Made by a program: the position numbers and the translations under genes. Positions 11,185-22,784 of a DNA stretch of 64,000 nt are shown in pieces (within the stretch, counting starts at the first letter, position 1; each line of letters starts with the position of its first letter). The stretch is from Terana coerulea (lineage: Eukaryota; Basidiomycota; Agaricomycetes; Polyporales; Phanerochaetaceae): NCBI GenBank assembly GCA_024811115.1, contig JAKOGH010000005.1, forward strand, positions 930,001 to 994,000, given 5' to 3'. Under the pieces are notes generated by a model that was not told the origin of the DNA, searched no databases, and was given only the letters and a program-made list of their open reading frames with translations.

Positions 11185-14100
11185 TCAGCTGCGCTCGGGG
11201 TTCGTGACGACGAGCTTGCGCTTCGGGACGGTGATGATCGACACGTCGCGGTGCGCCATCGTGTCCTCCGCGTCGTCATCGTCGTCGTTGTCGTCCTCGA
11301 CCGTCACGCCGCCGTGCGAGATAGACGTCGGGTAGTCGCCGTCGGGCGCGAGGCGGTACGGCGGCTGGTGGTGCTGGTACGGGCCGCCGCCGCCGGACGG
11401 GAAGGGCTCGCCGTCGGCGTGCGCAGGCGGGGCGTCCGCGGGCAACGGGTGCGGCTGGCGCAGGCGGGCGAGAAGCACGGCGAGGACGGACGCGCGCGGG
11501 ACGCCGTGCCACGCGAGGGCGAGGATGACGAGGTAGAAGGCGACGGTCCACGCGACGAAGACGGCGAAGGTGGCGATGGACGCGCGCATGAATAGGGCGA
11601 TGAGGGACAGCACACACACGGCGAGGAGGAAGAGGTGGAGGAGGACGTGGATGAGCGCGTCGACCGCGCTCGGCATGACCGGGCGGGCGGGGGCTGCGGT
11701 GTGCATGAGGCCGTTCGTGCTCTGCACCTCGAGGACCGCGGTGCCCGGCGTCGACGGGGCTTGTGCATGCCTGCTCGCCTGCTGGTAGGACATGTAATCA
11801 ATACGGTCCTGCGCGCGATACGTCCCTTCATCAGCACAGGCACATCAGTGCGCAGAAGACAATAAGGCACTCACCGCCGTGGCCAGGTTTCTCCGCCGCT
11901 CGAGCCAACTCGTGTCGCTCAGGTGCTGGGGTGACATCGAGGGACGGCCCTGGGCAAAGGCCCCAAGGCTGTTCGCACTCGCGTGGCGCGCACGGTTCGG
12001 ACGGTTGGTGACCTCGAAGGATCCGATCGAGGGCGAGCTCTGGCCGTCCGCGTGCGCGCTCTCGTTCGACCGGCGGGCAGCAGAGACTTGCCCGGTGGGC
12101 CAGGGGAAGAGCGAATCGGGGGATCTCGTGCGCTCCGTCCTTTGCGGGGCGTCCTGAGGAAGGTCCGGGGGTAGGGGCTGCCCGATCGCAGCCCTGTCTT
12201 CTCCGCCCAGTCGTTGGAGGTGGTCCTGGACCGCTTCGATAGCGATACGGTGTCGGCGTCCCTCCGCTTGAGGAAGAAGCTGGTCAAGATGAGTGCAGGG
12301 ACGAGTCCGTACAGGCCGACAAAGAGGGCGATGCCAGCTCTGCCGTGTGCAGTCGCCAAGTGGGAGACGGAGGCGCGTTTGACTACAGACGTGGTGTATT
12401 GCAGGGATGTGAAGGCAGTTGCCAGCCCGCCGAGGCCCAGGGCGAATGCGACCAGTCCTAGTACAGTAGCAAGGTAAAAGAATCCGACCCTTGCGGTCGT
12501 TTGTTGTGTGGATGCAAGTGATGGCTGCGATAGGCGATAGAGCACGATCGCCGGGAGGATGAGCGCCGCAGACACAGGAGCCAACGACTTGTGCACGGTC
12601 GAAGTGTCGAACCTACTGACGCTGACAGGTGCGGTGCCAGTGGGGCTGGTCGTGGTTCCCGGATTTGCCGCCGCCGACGATGTGGGCGTAAGCGGAACCG
12701 TAGACGTTCCGCTTGGAGTGACCTTGATTTGAGATGCACACTGTGACATGTACTGGACGGTCACCCCTTCCCCGTTGGCGTTCGGCCCACCCTGCAGGGT
12801 CCCGCTCCCAAAGCCCGGCCAATGCTGATTGGATGAGGTGATGGACCCATTATACGCACGGAGAACCCAGAGCTCAGACAAGTACCTGCCAGCAGCATCC
12901 CTGCCACCGAATACGACAGTGTCGACGGCGTTGGGTGTAGGCGAGCCGAAAAGGGCCTTGTCCGCGGAGAATACAGCGGCACCTTCACGGGGGCTGGGGA
13001 ACGTCTGCTTGCCGTTGACGGGGTCTCCGGCAGGCAGCACACGGGCGAAGGTCCCGCCGTTGATATCGTAAACATCCTGCAGCCCTCTTCAGAACCAATC
13101 AAGGTGAAAGACCGTTAAGACGTACCACTTCGCCTTTAGCCAGACCACCGTCGTCCTGCCACAGCGAACTATTGAACGTTCCGAGTAGAAGGAAGGCCTG
13201 CGTGGCGTAGCTAGAGGATAAAGTGTTCATATTTGGAGCTAAAGAAGCTCCAACGCGAGGGGGCAGGACAAGGGCCTGCAGCGTTGTTGGTTTTCGTACC
13301 GATGTCGATCGTGTATTGGCCAGACTGAGCACAAGCAGCAGAGCGACCGGAAGACGCACCGCAGCCTCCGACAGCTACTACATACTCTTGAGGTTGTTGG
13401 AACACGACGGTGGTGGCTGAACCCCCGATCGCCGGGAGAGTAGTGTTCTGCAGGTGGATCTGCTCCCAGGTTCCGACGAGCGAGTCGGGTATGTTAGAAG
13501 ACAAGGTTCCCGATATACTCAGTTGCCACATGTCGGATAACGTCTCTGTGCTGTCTTTCGTGAATCCTCCGGCAACATAGAAGGTGTTGGCGAGCGATAC
13601 ACTATCGAACGGGGAACGAGGGTCGTTCCCGCCTGCGGCCCCCATCGTGCAGAGGGACCTCCCGAGACAGAGACTTGCGACCAAAACTGACTATTATAAT
13701 CGAATTCCTGGAGTAAAGAACATCAGCCGGTCGTGCCGGAATAGGCATGGTGCATTACGAACCCAAACATCGCTCAAAGGGTTCCCACCGGCTCCTAGGC
13801 CGCCGATAACGACGTGGGCATTGCGACTGCGGGGATTGCTTGTATTCAGTAGCCAAGGAGCAGAGCCAAAGTTGAACTCACTAGCTGGCGGCGATGTCTT
13901 GCCCGCTTACGGCGGCGCTTCTTGGAGGCGGCGCTGCGGACAGGCCGTTAGGCGATGAAGGCGTCGACCACGTCAAAGTTTCGAGGTTGAGCCTACCGTC
14001 GCGTTCAAAAAATAGCTGAATACGTGACGCATGCTTTCCATAATATTTGTGACTTACAGATAGGTCGCAGACTGAGGAATACCCGACTGTGCCTCCCCGC

Positions 14101-14335
14101 CGAAGACCAAGATGTTCCCGTGCACATCGTCATAGCCGATGGAGGCGTCCTTGAGCGGAAGCGGTGCTGAGCCCTGGAGCAAGCCGGTAATGTTGATCCA
14201 TTGCAGCGGGGGGATCTGAATGCTCGTGGATATGCTCTGTGCAGAAATTCCGAGAAACGGGCAGGAGATGAAGAGAAGCAGGGACGTCGCGGCGGGCGAT
14301 GTCGAGCGGGGCCAGCGTCGGCGGCCGTCGACCAT
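11185..14335 (-). CDS. Kelch-repeat (galactose-oxidase-like beta-propeller) protein with C-terminal membrane segments
   Basis: Exons on the minus strand: 14335-14058, 13992-13763, 13707-13126, 13076-11875 and 11808-11185, roughly 970 residues. A signal peptide (SLLLFISCPFLGISAQS) is followed by Kelch blades with the GG plus aromatic pattern (NILVFGGEAQSG, HVVIGGLGAGGNPLSDVW, TFYVAGGFTKD, YVVAVGGCG, TVVFGGRDAAGRYLSELWVL). After the propeller come a Thr/Ser linker and three hydrophobic segments (12290-12570), a basic/Ser-rich cytosolic stretch, then a last exon with two more membrane segments (SAVDALIHVLLHLFLLAVCV and the next) and an acidic tail. Frame must change near 12200, 13303 (AAAA), 13654 and 13878. 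An extracellular propeller anchored in the plasma membrane is inferred; it resembles no characterised enzyme and lacks obvious copper ligands. Confidence 0.75.
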
Positions 14336-17300
14336 CCTCTGGGAGATCGTGAAGGTGCGTTGGGGGCAGAGCCCGTGCCCGCGGTGAGCGTAGGGGTTGG
14401 TCGTCCGTGAGTTGGATGTTGTGGCCTGTTGCTTCACGCCTTCGAGTTCGGCACCTTGCGGCATCCTTCCCCGTGCCACGCGCTAGACCTACGGCCACCG
14501 ACGTCCAGCCTCTCGGCGTCTCATGACCATGCATCCCTTCCCGCGACGCAACTTTGCACCACCCCCTGGGCAATGCTGCACCGCACGCGCAGACCACAGG
14601 GAAATGTCGTGCAGAGAACAAGGGAAATCCGGTGAAGGCCTCGCTCGCAGAACTTTGCGCTGACACCCCCGTACGCGCTGTTGCGCTGCACCGTCGTGCC
14701 ATTCGGACAGCATCAGGCAATCACAGGAGCTTTTGCCCGTCGGGCACGCGGACATGCTCGTGGGACTTCCAGCTTCCCCGGTCTGAAGTGCAGTCAGAAA
14801 CCGTACAGGCCCAGTCAGAAGTTCGGCGGGATCTTCGCGCCGATGAAGCGTCGTTCTCATTGATACTGCATGTGGGGGTCGTTCACACGATGGCTGCTGC
14901 CGTACTCAAATCAGGGCTGCAGGCTGCAGCCCTAGAGCGACCGTCATGGGCGGCGGGGCCCGATATGTCGTCCGAAGCGGCCGATTCTATCAGCCGATAC
15001 CACCGTCCTACACTGCACAAGAGCTCAGAACTTAGGAGATAACGTCAGAGGGCCGACGCAGCGCTCGCACAGCCTTGATGTGTGAGTTCTTGGAGTGCTT
15101 AGTACTGAAAACACTGAAGGGGTTATACCTGCAGGTCATGGGTGGGGTGCACGCATAATCGCTTGCGCTCGACAGGTCTCATGCACGCCTTGTCGTACCT
15201 CTCGGGAACTGAAGAAAATAGCACAAGTTGTTCAGCAGTCGACTGCGGACTGCAGTACAGCGGCGACCTGCGACAGAAATCTTATGCTCCATATGAACGA
15301 ACAACAACGACACATGATCTGTGGGTGCAGGGAGAAGGCTTCTGTGCACGCTCACCGTTCCATCGCGTATGGGTTCCGCACCAATGATAGAAGCTGGATC
15401 CGCACGATTAGCTCACGACCGACCGGCGACAACGGACGGTACGATCAGCCGTGCAGAATTCCTTACAACTGGTTTGCCGAACAATATGGACCAAGTGACC
15501 ACCCAACATCCCCGTAGAGCTTTATGATCGCGCACTGGGCCCACCGACTATCAACTCCTCGGGGATTCTACGAGCATGGAGCCCTTCAAGCAGACTAGAA
15601 AAATTCTAAGTCCTCGGTCAGTAGCAGCTTCGTCGGCTCAAACTGATTGCCTGCAGTAAATCAGCGCCATCTGCTTCTTGCGATATTGCACCCTTGACAG
15701 CAGACGCTCCTACCGTCAGTGGCGTTGGTGAGTTTGTCATTCTGCCTGCTTTGCCCCAGCTCCGTTCCGTTCTGATACACATTTTGAAGGTTTGGGCTCG
15801 ATATCTCGGGCGTTGCGGTCCCACTCTCCCATCGCTCGAGACGCATCTGGAGTCAGTGCCACCGCCCTAGTGATTCATCGGCGCACACTTGCACCAGCTG
15901 CTTTGGTACGGCCGGTCGACAATAAACCTAGGCGGTGCAACCTTGCGTGGCGGCTTTCAAGGCGTAGGTCGCGGAAAGCTTGTTCGCGTGCGCTAATCCG
16001 GACGTCTAGGCCCAATTAGGATCAGGTCATTAGGAAGGAAACCGGCGGAAACGGGAACAGCTCCCGGGACCGGGAACTTGGATTTTCAGAGCGCCTTGTG
16101 TCTCTTAAACGCCGAAGCTAGTATGGGAGCCCCTCGAGTGCCGTTCACCACCTGCCCGAATCACATACTCCTTGCAGCCTGATCCTGTTCGACCGCTTTC
16201 TTTGTGAAGACGGTGGGCGTTCTTGTTCCCCGCGAGGAGTAGCCCCGGCTGACTTCGAAATGCTCGCAGATCCTGGCCCGCTGCTTTTTGTGCCCAGTTT
16301 TCTGCGGAAGATGGTGCTGTTGTTCTTCGTCTGATGTGCGCGTATGACGCCAGCGCCGGATGCTGGGATGTAGGTCTGCGATCTCAATGATGCTCAATGA
16401 TGTGCACTTGGAAACAAGGTTGCGGGCGGCTTGCGGCGGCTCGTGTCAGACCGACAAGCCAGCAACCTCGCGATCCCGCGCTTTGTCGGGGCGAACCACT
16501 GCCGTCGATGCTGCTAAGCACCTCCAGAGTCCAAACTCGAGTCGTCGTCGATGTCCGCACGTGATGGTTTTTTGCGCCAGTGTCGAGCTGACGAACCCGC
16601 GATGCTCGGCAGCAATGTCGCTCGGCTGGCAGGCCCAACATCCCCGTGACCTGCCTCGCCCCCGGTGTGGTAACAGAGCGCAGGCTGGCCGCCGCCTTGA
16701 GGCCGCGCTGCAGTTTGCGAAGGGGTGGGGCGGGCCTCGACGCCCTTTGAGGCTTCCCGTTGCGGACGCCCGACAAGGGCTGCCTAATGCGCGAGATTCC
16801 GAGGGGGACGGGGACCCCGGAACACCCCTCGCCTCCCGCGATTCGAGATGAGTCTCCGACACAAAAGTGAAAATTAAAAGTGCCGGGGTGGTGCGTATTA
16901 TTTTCGGTATTGGCGGTTTCGGCGCGTATCGGTCGCTGCTGCCACGGGCGCAGATTCAGATCTGCCCTCGATGAACGCAGGCGACGCCCCCTCCCTGGTT
17001 CGGCCATGATTTCGTAATGGCCCATGCCTGGTAAACACCACCCACTCTTTTCGGAACGTCTGCGATGGAAGTATAAAGTGGCCAGGGCGTGTTTCGTCCC
17101 CTCCATCCGCCCATCCCGCCGCCGCCTCCTTCGGTCCTTCGTAGCCTGCCCTTTTCTTCGTGTCAGACGCCTCAACTTCTTCAAATGCTCAGGTATCTCG
17201 AGTCCGCCACTCCCACTGCGTACGTCCCCGTCCCATCCTTCCTGCTTCTATCCACTCATACTTTGCCTTCACCGCGCACCTCAACTTGTTGTCTGCCGTT

Positions 17301-17336
17301 TCACGCTTCCCTTCGCCGTACCCCCTGCACGCCACA
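14336..17336. other. 3 kb gene-free region between divergent genes
   Basis: Long intergenic interval between the Kelch gene (minus) and the C2H2 regulator (plus). Open frames here (for example 14554-15042 plus, 16384-17184 minus) have no family signature, no consistent splice signals and biased composition, so I treat them as chance. The distal end is a long pyrimidine-rich leader running into the ATG at 17337. Confidence 0.5.
17072..17077 (+). promoter_or_regulatory. Candidate TATA box of the C2H2 regulator gene
   Basis: TATAAA about 260 bp upstream of the ATG at 17337, followed by a CT-rich stretch typical of fungal transcription start regions. This would give a 5' UTR near 200 bases. Confidence 0.4.
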
Positions 17337-18946
17337 ATGACTTTTAGTCACCGCGTGAGTCCGCCACATGAGGCCGCGGCTTACAATGCCAGACCCACAT
17401 CAAGTCCGCCGCGACGCGACCCCGGCTATATTCCGAGACGCACACCCGACGCCACATTGTCCTCGAGCCCCTACACAACGTATGTAATGAACTGTCCCAC
17501 GCTAGCTGCTTCTGATGACGGTGCTAACTATATTTCCATTTATAGGTATCGCGAGGCAGGGTCACCTGGGCTGAGCACAGACTCGACGGACACCGAACCG
17601 TCGCCCACGCCTTCCACCCGGTCCACGCACACGGGACCGACTGCGAGCTATTCGTGGCCGCGCTTCCAGCCCGCCTCGACTAAGACGGCCCGCGCCGCTC
17701 CCTTGCTCTACGTCGAGTACAAGGACTACAGCCCGTCCTCGCTGGGGCAATGTGGCGCGCTCGCGCACGCTGCCGGAAGTCGTCGATGCCTCGTAAGTGC
17801 AATGTCTGTGATCAGCTAGGAAATATTCATGTCTGATCTTTTCGCACGGTCGCCACCTATAGCCGATCAGGTGCGTTGCGCAAAGGAAGGTCTTCGTCCC
17901 AGAACGCCACAACTTCCCCATACCCGAGTCTCTCTGCTGTAACGTACGTCACCCCTGCACACCGCATTTTATGTGCATTAATCACTCAATGTGCCCCCGT
18001 AGTGTTCCGATCGAGTCCATACGAGAGCGAGAACGTCTGTCTCAGTACACCAGGTGCGTCCGCATTGCTTCGTCCGTTCGCGGAGAGCCCCCGGCCGACG
18101 TGCTTTGACAGGGCCCAACCTTCGAGACAATCCTCCGGCGACTCCTTTACGCGCGACCGGGCCCAGTCCGCTCGCCGCCCCTCGCCGCCCCGCGAGCGCG
18201 CGCGAGCTTGAGCTGCAGCACACCTTCCGCAAGCTGGAGCTGCAGAGGCCGGGCGGGCACGGCGACCGCCGCCGTGCCGCGCGCTCGCCGCCGTACCCGG
18301 CGTACTCGAGCGAGTCCGAGAGCAGCTGTGGGAAGAGCGCGGGCGCGCCGGGCTCGGCGGGCGGCCCGACGCGCCACAGCTCGCCCGACGCGGACGAGTG
18401 GCTGCGGCACGCGCGCGCGCTCGACGACGGCGGGAGCAGCGCGCAGTACGCGTGCACGTGGGCCGACCCCCAGGGCGGCGCCGGCCGCGCGTGCGGCTAC
18501 ACGTCGAAGAAGCACCTCGTGAAGCGCCACATCGAGTCCAAGCACCTGCAGATCAAGTGAGTGGCGTCGCGCGGCGGGTTTCCCGGCGGGTCGGGCAATG
18601 CTGACGCGTCTGTGTTTGCTGCAGGCCGATTATCTGCGAGCTCTGCGGGAAGGGCTTCTCGCAGCGGACGAACTACGCGACGCACATGAACACGCAGTAC
18701 GTCTGGCCCTGTCTGAGTCCACTGCGCCCGGTGTCTCATCATGCGTTGACTTGCAGCACGGGCGCGCAGCCGCACAGGTGCCACTACGAGGGCTGCACCG
18801 CGACGTTCGGCGACCCGGCGCGTCGCCACCGGCACATGAAGTCCGCGCACAACCATGTCCCGTCGCGCCGCCAGACGCAGGCCGACCAGACGCACGCGCA
18901 CCTCGACATGGATGTCTCAGAGCCCGAGGAGGAAGATTTTGAGTAA
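17337..18946 (+). CDS. C2H2 zinc-finger transcription regulator
   Basis: Seven exons: 17337-17479, 17546-17792, 17863-17943, 18003-18053, 18112-18556, 18625-18696, 18757-18946. The N-terminal half is Ser/Thr/Pro-rich and disordered. Zinc fingers occupy the C-terminal quarter: a degenerate first finger (YACTWADP...CGYTSKKHLVKRHIESKH), a canonical second (CELCGKGFSQRTNYATHMNTH) completed across an intron and joined by a TGAQPH linker to the third (CHYEGCTATFGDPARRHRHMKSAH). An acidic tail (VSEPEEEDFE) closes the protein. The frame changes near 17748 (GGGG, one base extra: LG-N-VARSRTLPEVVDAS) and near 18192 inside a CG-dinucleotide run. The exon at 18200-18556 is strikingly GC-rich. Nuclear DNA-binding regulator by domain; target unknown. 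Confidence 0.8.
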
Positions 18947-20086
18947 AATTCTCGGTGTCGTGTGGGCCGATGCCTGCTACTCCGAACCTGTGAGACAACC
19001 GTCTTGGTCGCCGCTCAGGTTTATACCGGAGGTATACCCGCCTCTTATAGCCGTTCGCTGTATTTACCGCCCTTTTGGGCCGCCTGGACCCATCGCTGTG
19101 AGATTTATCTGTATGTTCGCTCTGCCGTTTTGCTGTAGTACGCTATTCGTTTCGCTCTGTTCGTTTCGCTCTGTACAGGTACTTGGCCCGCGGGCACATG
19201 TTGTAATCGTTTCTGTTTGTGAAATGAATGACTCAGTCTCACGTTCTGCGTCGGACATGGACCGGAAACCCACGGCGATGGTCATGTCGGGTTCATATCC
19301 CGTCCTTCCCGAGCGCAGCCGCGCCTGTCTGCTCATTGACTTATGCAGAATAGCGGCCGCGCCAGAACGGTTGACGCGCTCACGCGCATTAGCAAGCACT
19401 TTCTTACATCCACAGCACGATTAATTACGACCGTCGTGTCCCCGATTCTTGGCCTGTGGAGTTGTGTATACAGTTTTGACAAGGAAAATCCAAGAAAACA
19501 AATCGGGCACAATGATGTTACTGTGTGCTAGAGCACGGCCTCGTCGCCGCACGCGTCACGAACGCGCGTGCCCGCACTCGCCGAGCGCGGTCGCCTGCGT
19601 CAGCATGCCCGACACGCGCAGGTCGCCCGACTCGGCGTTGCTTTGCATTGCATCGCCGTTACGTATCCGCCCACGGTCGGGCCTGACTGATCCAGCGCGC
19701 CAATCCGTCCGCCACCACCTCGCACGATCCCCTGCCCGCCCTACCCCTTGGCAATGCGGTGACCGCACGCGTGATGTCCGCAGGCGACATTGAGCAGAAA
19801 ATTAAAATAGTGTGCGGGCAGCGCAATCAATCAGACACAGACTGTCTGAAGTTGAAATTTATTATTGAAAGACAAAACTCCGGGTGCCATCATTGGCATG
19901 TGTGCCAGAGGGCCCGACGCCGCCGTGTCGTCAATGCGAGGTGATCTGCAGGTCGGGGCCCTCCGGTGACTAAAGCCGTTCTCGGGTGGTCCCGGGCGAC
20001 CTGCGTTTAGTGACCGAGCCGGCGGCACGGCGCCGTGCCCCCACGTGAAAGCGACCTCTGGCACCGCTCATGGACTCTCCAGAGGA
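18947..20086. other. Intergenic region, no gene seen
   Basis: 1.1 kb holding the 3' flank of the zinc-finger gene and the promoter of MIX23. Short open frames only, none with recognisable motifs. Confidence 0.5.
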
Positions 20087-20904
20087 ATGTCACCCAAACA
20101 ACCCGTCCTCGGCAGTCTCGCTGTCCAGGCTCCTTCACTCGCGCCGCAGACCGTGCATGTACAGCCGGCAACATGCCACGATCTGTCTGTCTTCAAGGGT
20201 GCGCCCCTGTGGTCATAGTCTCCTGGGAATGTTCCGTTAACGTCATACCCGTGTGCTAGAACTCATGAGCCAGTACCGGAAGCTGGACGACAGCATAACG
20301 ATGCGTCTTAACCGCACGAACGCCCAGTTCCGGGACCTCGACAGGCAGGGTGTCGGCGAAGGCACCGTGCAGGATCAGGCATGTGCGCACCTGTGGAAGG
20401 ACTTGGTCCGTGCGTGCACACCCCCTTTCGCGCATTGCGTACAAACCATCGTGACCTTCGCACCGCAGAGAACTGGAGGCGGCGGACGGAGATCATATCA
20501 TACTGTGTCGACGTCGTCGACCAGTCCATGGACCAGAAGCGGGAGCTGCTCCAGGGGGATGAGGTGCCGGACCCCGCAGCGCAGCGCAAGATTCAAGGCG
20601 CGCTGTACGCCGAGGAAGTGAAGGCAAGCGTCGTATCCCCGCGCATCGCATTCCGTGCTCCTTCGTTGACCTTCCGCACTCTGCTGATTGCAGCGTACGC
20701 AAGTACACAACGAGCTCACAGTGGAGAAGATCATCCGGAACAGATCGTTGGAAGGTGAGCCAGACGGAGGACACACACCAGACATCTCTCCATCAAGCTA
20801 ACTGGACTTCTACAGCGTTCCGATCCCGTTGCAGGTACTTCGAACCCCCTCTGACAGATGCCGAAGCGCGTAAATGGTGGGAGGCTGCCCGAGCAAGTCA
20901 ATGA
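20087..20904 (+). CDS. MIX23: MIX23 / caffeine-induced death protein 2 family (CCDC58-like)
   Basis: Small helical twin-Cys-type protein of the mitochondrial intermembrane space that supports protein import. Five exons: 20087-20198, 20260-20409, 20469-20623, 20694-20754, 20816-20904. The first exon ends CHDLSVFK and joins ELMSQYRKLDDSITMRLNR, the family core; later blocks are NWRRRTEIISYCVDVVDQS and VHNELTVEKIIRNRSLEAF, ending CRYFEPPLTDAEARKWWEAA. All phases close without any frame change. Intron 3 (20624-20693) uses a GC donor (AAG then GCAAGC) instead of GT. The ATG at 20087 was chosen because it is the only one that splices in frame with the ELMSQYRK core. Length about 188 residues, a little longer than the animal family because of the N-terminal extension. 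Confidence 0.85.
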
Positions 20905-21251
20905 GTCTGTGCAAGCCTGAAACACATATGGCGGCCTTCGTCAGCCCTGGTTCGGTGAATATTTCCAGAGTCCCGCCACTCATCACCTACCTCTATGCGG
21001 ATCATTGTACACTACCACCCCATCTTCGATCGCACTGTATCTTATGTTTTCGCCGCGTATGCTAACAACTGCTGGTGTCCGGAGTCCCGGGCATGACCAT
21101 GCGAAGTGAATTCGTGGAATTCGGTTAGGATGATGCAAGCGGATCTGGAGCCGCTGACCACTTTCGTGCACACACATTTACTTAATATTCGCACTGGAAC
21201 TTGTGCACTGTCCACCATCTCATTGCAAACCACAACGTCACGCAATCCGCA
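20905..21251. other. Intergenic region, GILT promoter
   Basis: 347 bp between tandem genes; nothing beyond presumed terminator and promoter sequence is visible. Confidence 0.45.
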
Positions 21252-22106
21252 ATGCGCTCTAGCATCGTCCTCAGCACGTTGTTAACGGCAGCGCACTGCT
21301 ACACCGTGCAGCAGCGCGCCGTGGATGCACAGACGCCTCTAACGAACGCTTTGCTCACGCAGGACGTCAAAGTGCCCGTGGTGCTAGGCGTGATGAGCCA
21401 ATGCCCAGACGCACTGCTGTGCGAATCGGTCTTTGACCGTGCGCTGCAGCAAGTCAGCGACAAGGTTGACTTGTCGCTTACGTTCATTGGCAAGTGAGTA
21501 GACTCGTTTCATCGACAGCAGTACAGAAATTGAACAGCGGTTTGCAGAGTAAACGCCTCGGAGCCGGACTTTGGTGTCACCTGCATGCACGGGCCGCTCG
21601 AATGCGCGGGGAACGTACAGGAGCTCTGTGCTCAGAAATACCTTCCTGTATCCGATTGGTGGAGCTTTGTTCAGTGCCAGAACTCCGAGGGCCGGTACGA
21701 GGTCGGGAAACCAGAGACTGTTCTCAAGTGTGCGAAAGCCATCGATCTGGACTGGGAGAACAGTGAAGTGGGACAGTGCGCGGGCGTGGATGCGAGCGGC
21801 AAAGTGAAAGAGGGCATTGACCTGCTGATGGAGAGCGTGACGAACACTGCTGCACTGGGGATTCAGTACGTCCACAGACAGGTTCCTGACGGGGGTGGTG
21901 CTGACGTCTTACAGGAAAAGCTGCACCATTCTCATAAGCGGAAGGCGGTCTGTGTCCATGACGAAACCTGGAAGGATTGTGATGTAAGTGGGCATGTCGG
22001 ACTGGCTTGAGCTTCATTCATGCTTATATAGGGCGGGCACACGCCAAAGGACTTCGTTCGGCAAATCAATGAGGAGTACGCACGCTTGAATAAAGATGTG
22101 ATCTGA
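21252..22106 (+). CDS. GILT-family thiol reductase (gamma-interferon-inducible lysosomal thiol reductase-like)
   Basis: Secreted or vacuolar thioredoxin-fold disulfide reductase. Exons 21252-21493, 21548-21865, 21915-21983 and 22032-22106. A signal peptide (SSIVLSTLLTAAHC) precedes the redox segment GVMSQCPDALLCESVFD, where the two cysteines are five residues apart rather than the classical CxxC. The signature region is clear: FGVTCMHGPLECAGNVQELC, then YLPVSDWWSFVQCQN and the C-terminal CVHDETWKDCDGGHTPKDF with the last cysteine pair. The frame must gain one base near 21942 (between TILISG and KAVCVHD). Family call is firm; the substrate is unknown and antigen processing obviously does not apply in a fungus. 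Confidence 0.85.
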
Positions 22107-22181
22107 GCAGGATCTCCGATACTTGATGTATGCTGTAGTTACCAGTGCAAGACGTGCAGCCACCGATGGAATATAGTGCAT

Positions 22182-22595
22182 TCATACACCCCAGCACAGC
22201 TCAAAGACGATTATGAACACGTTTATTGCTATTAGTGGCACTGACGAGGGTACGTTGAGTCAGTTTAAAGTCAACGGAGAGGGTAGGATGCACGTACTTC
22301 TCATCAATGTCCTCACTGCACTAATCAGGTTGACGAGCCGCGCTTTTATACTCAATTCCTGTCCCGCCATCCCCGCCTGGTCATACGGCTGAGCATATGG
22401 TTGCCCGTAGCCCGCTTGTTGCGCCTGCACTTGTGGTCGATGCCCAGCCAACTATGCACATAAACCATGAGCATGCCGCGCAGCATGTGAGGGACCGAGC
22501 ACGCACTTTTCGCGAGGAACCTATCCTCGCTCAGGACCGCCATGGCGTTCACGACGAGCAGGAGCAACATAGAGGAGCGAGCCAATGAAGAACAT
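22182..22595 (-). CDS. YOS1: YOS1 / IER3IP1 family ER-Golgi transport protein
   Basis: Tiny two-pass membrane protein that associates with Yip1-Yif1 for ER-to-Golgi COPII traffic. Minus-strand exons 22595-22507, 22451-22298 and 22240-22182. It begins MFFIGSLLYV, continues with the conserved VVNAMAVLSEDRFLAKIGW, a short Gln/Tyr-rich linker (AGYGQPYAQPYDQAG), then IKARLVNLISAVRTLMR spliced to MPLIAINVFIIVFELCWG, matching the family's C-terminal membrane segment. Two frame changes are needed, near 22567 (after LLY) and between about 22420 and 22445. Convergent with the GILT gene, the stop codons being only about 75 bp apart, and divergent from the mitochondrial uL22 gene (about 190 bp shared promoter). 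Confidence 0.8.
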
Positions 22596-22784
22596 GATGG
22601 GGGTGTGGGGTTACAGAATCGTGTGCAGCAGCCTGCGAAGGCCTGCGGATGGCGGCTCTGCAGCGCGGAGGACGTGGAGGTTTGAGTGGAAGTGATGTGG
22701 ATCGGTTCGCGCTTCGAGACACGATCCGCCCAAGCAGCGCGCGCCTCCGTGTTTGAACTCTCTCTTGACCACCTGCCACTCGAT

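Noticed and set aside
11185..11793. The 203-codon membrane protein as an independent gene
   Set aside because: The preceding Kelch gene splices in frame into it (GTGAGT donor at 11874, GCGCAG acceptor at 11809), so it is better read as the last exon of that gene.
14554..15042. 162-codon plus-strand frame in the gene-free region
   Set aside because: No recognisable motif, no ordered composition and no intron signals; the sequence looks like non-coding DNA.
16384..17184. 266-codon minus-strand frame in the gene-free region
   Set aside because: It is Arg-rich with no conserved block, no splice logic and an overlapping TATA/CT-rich promoter on the plus strand.
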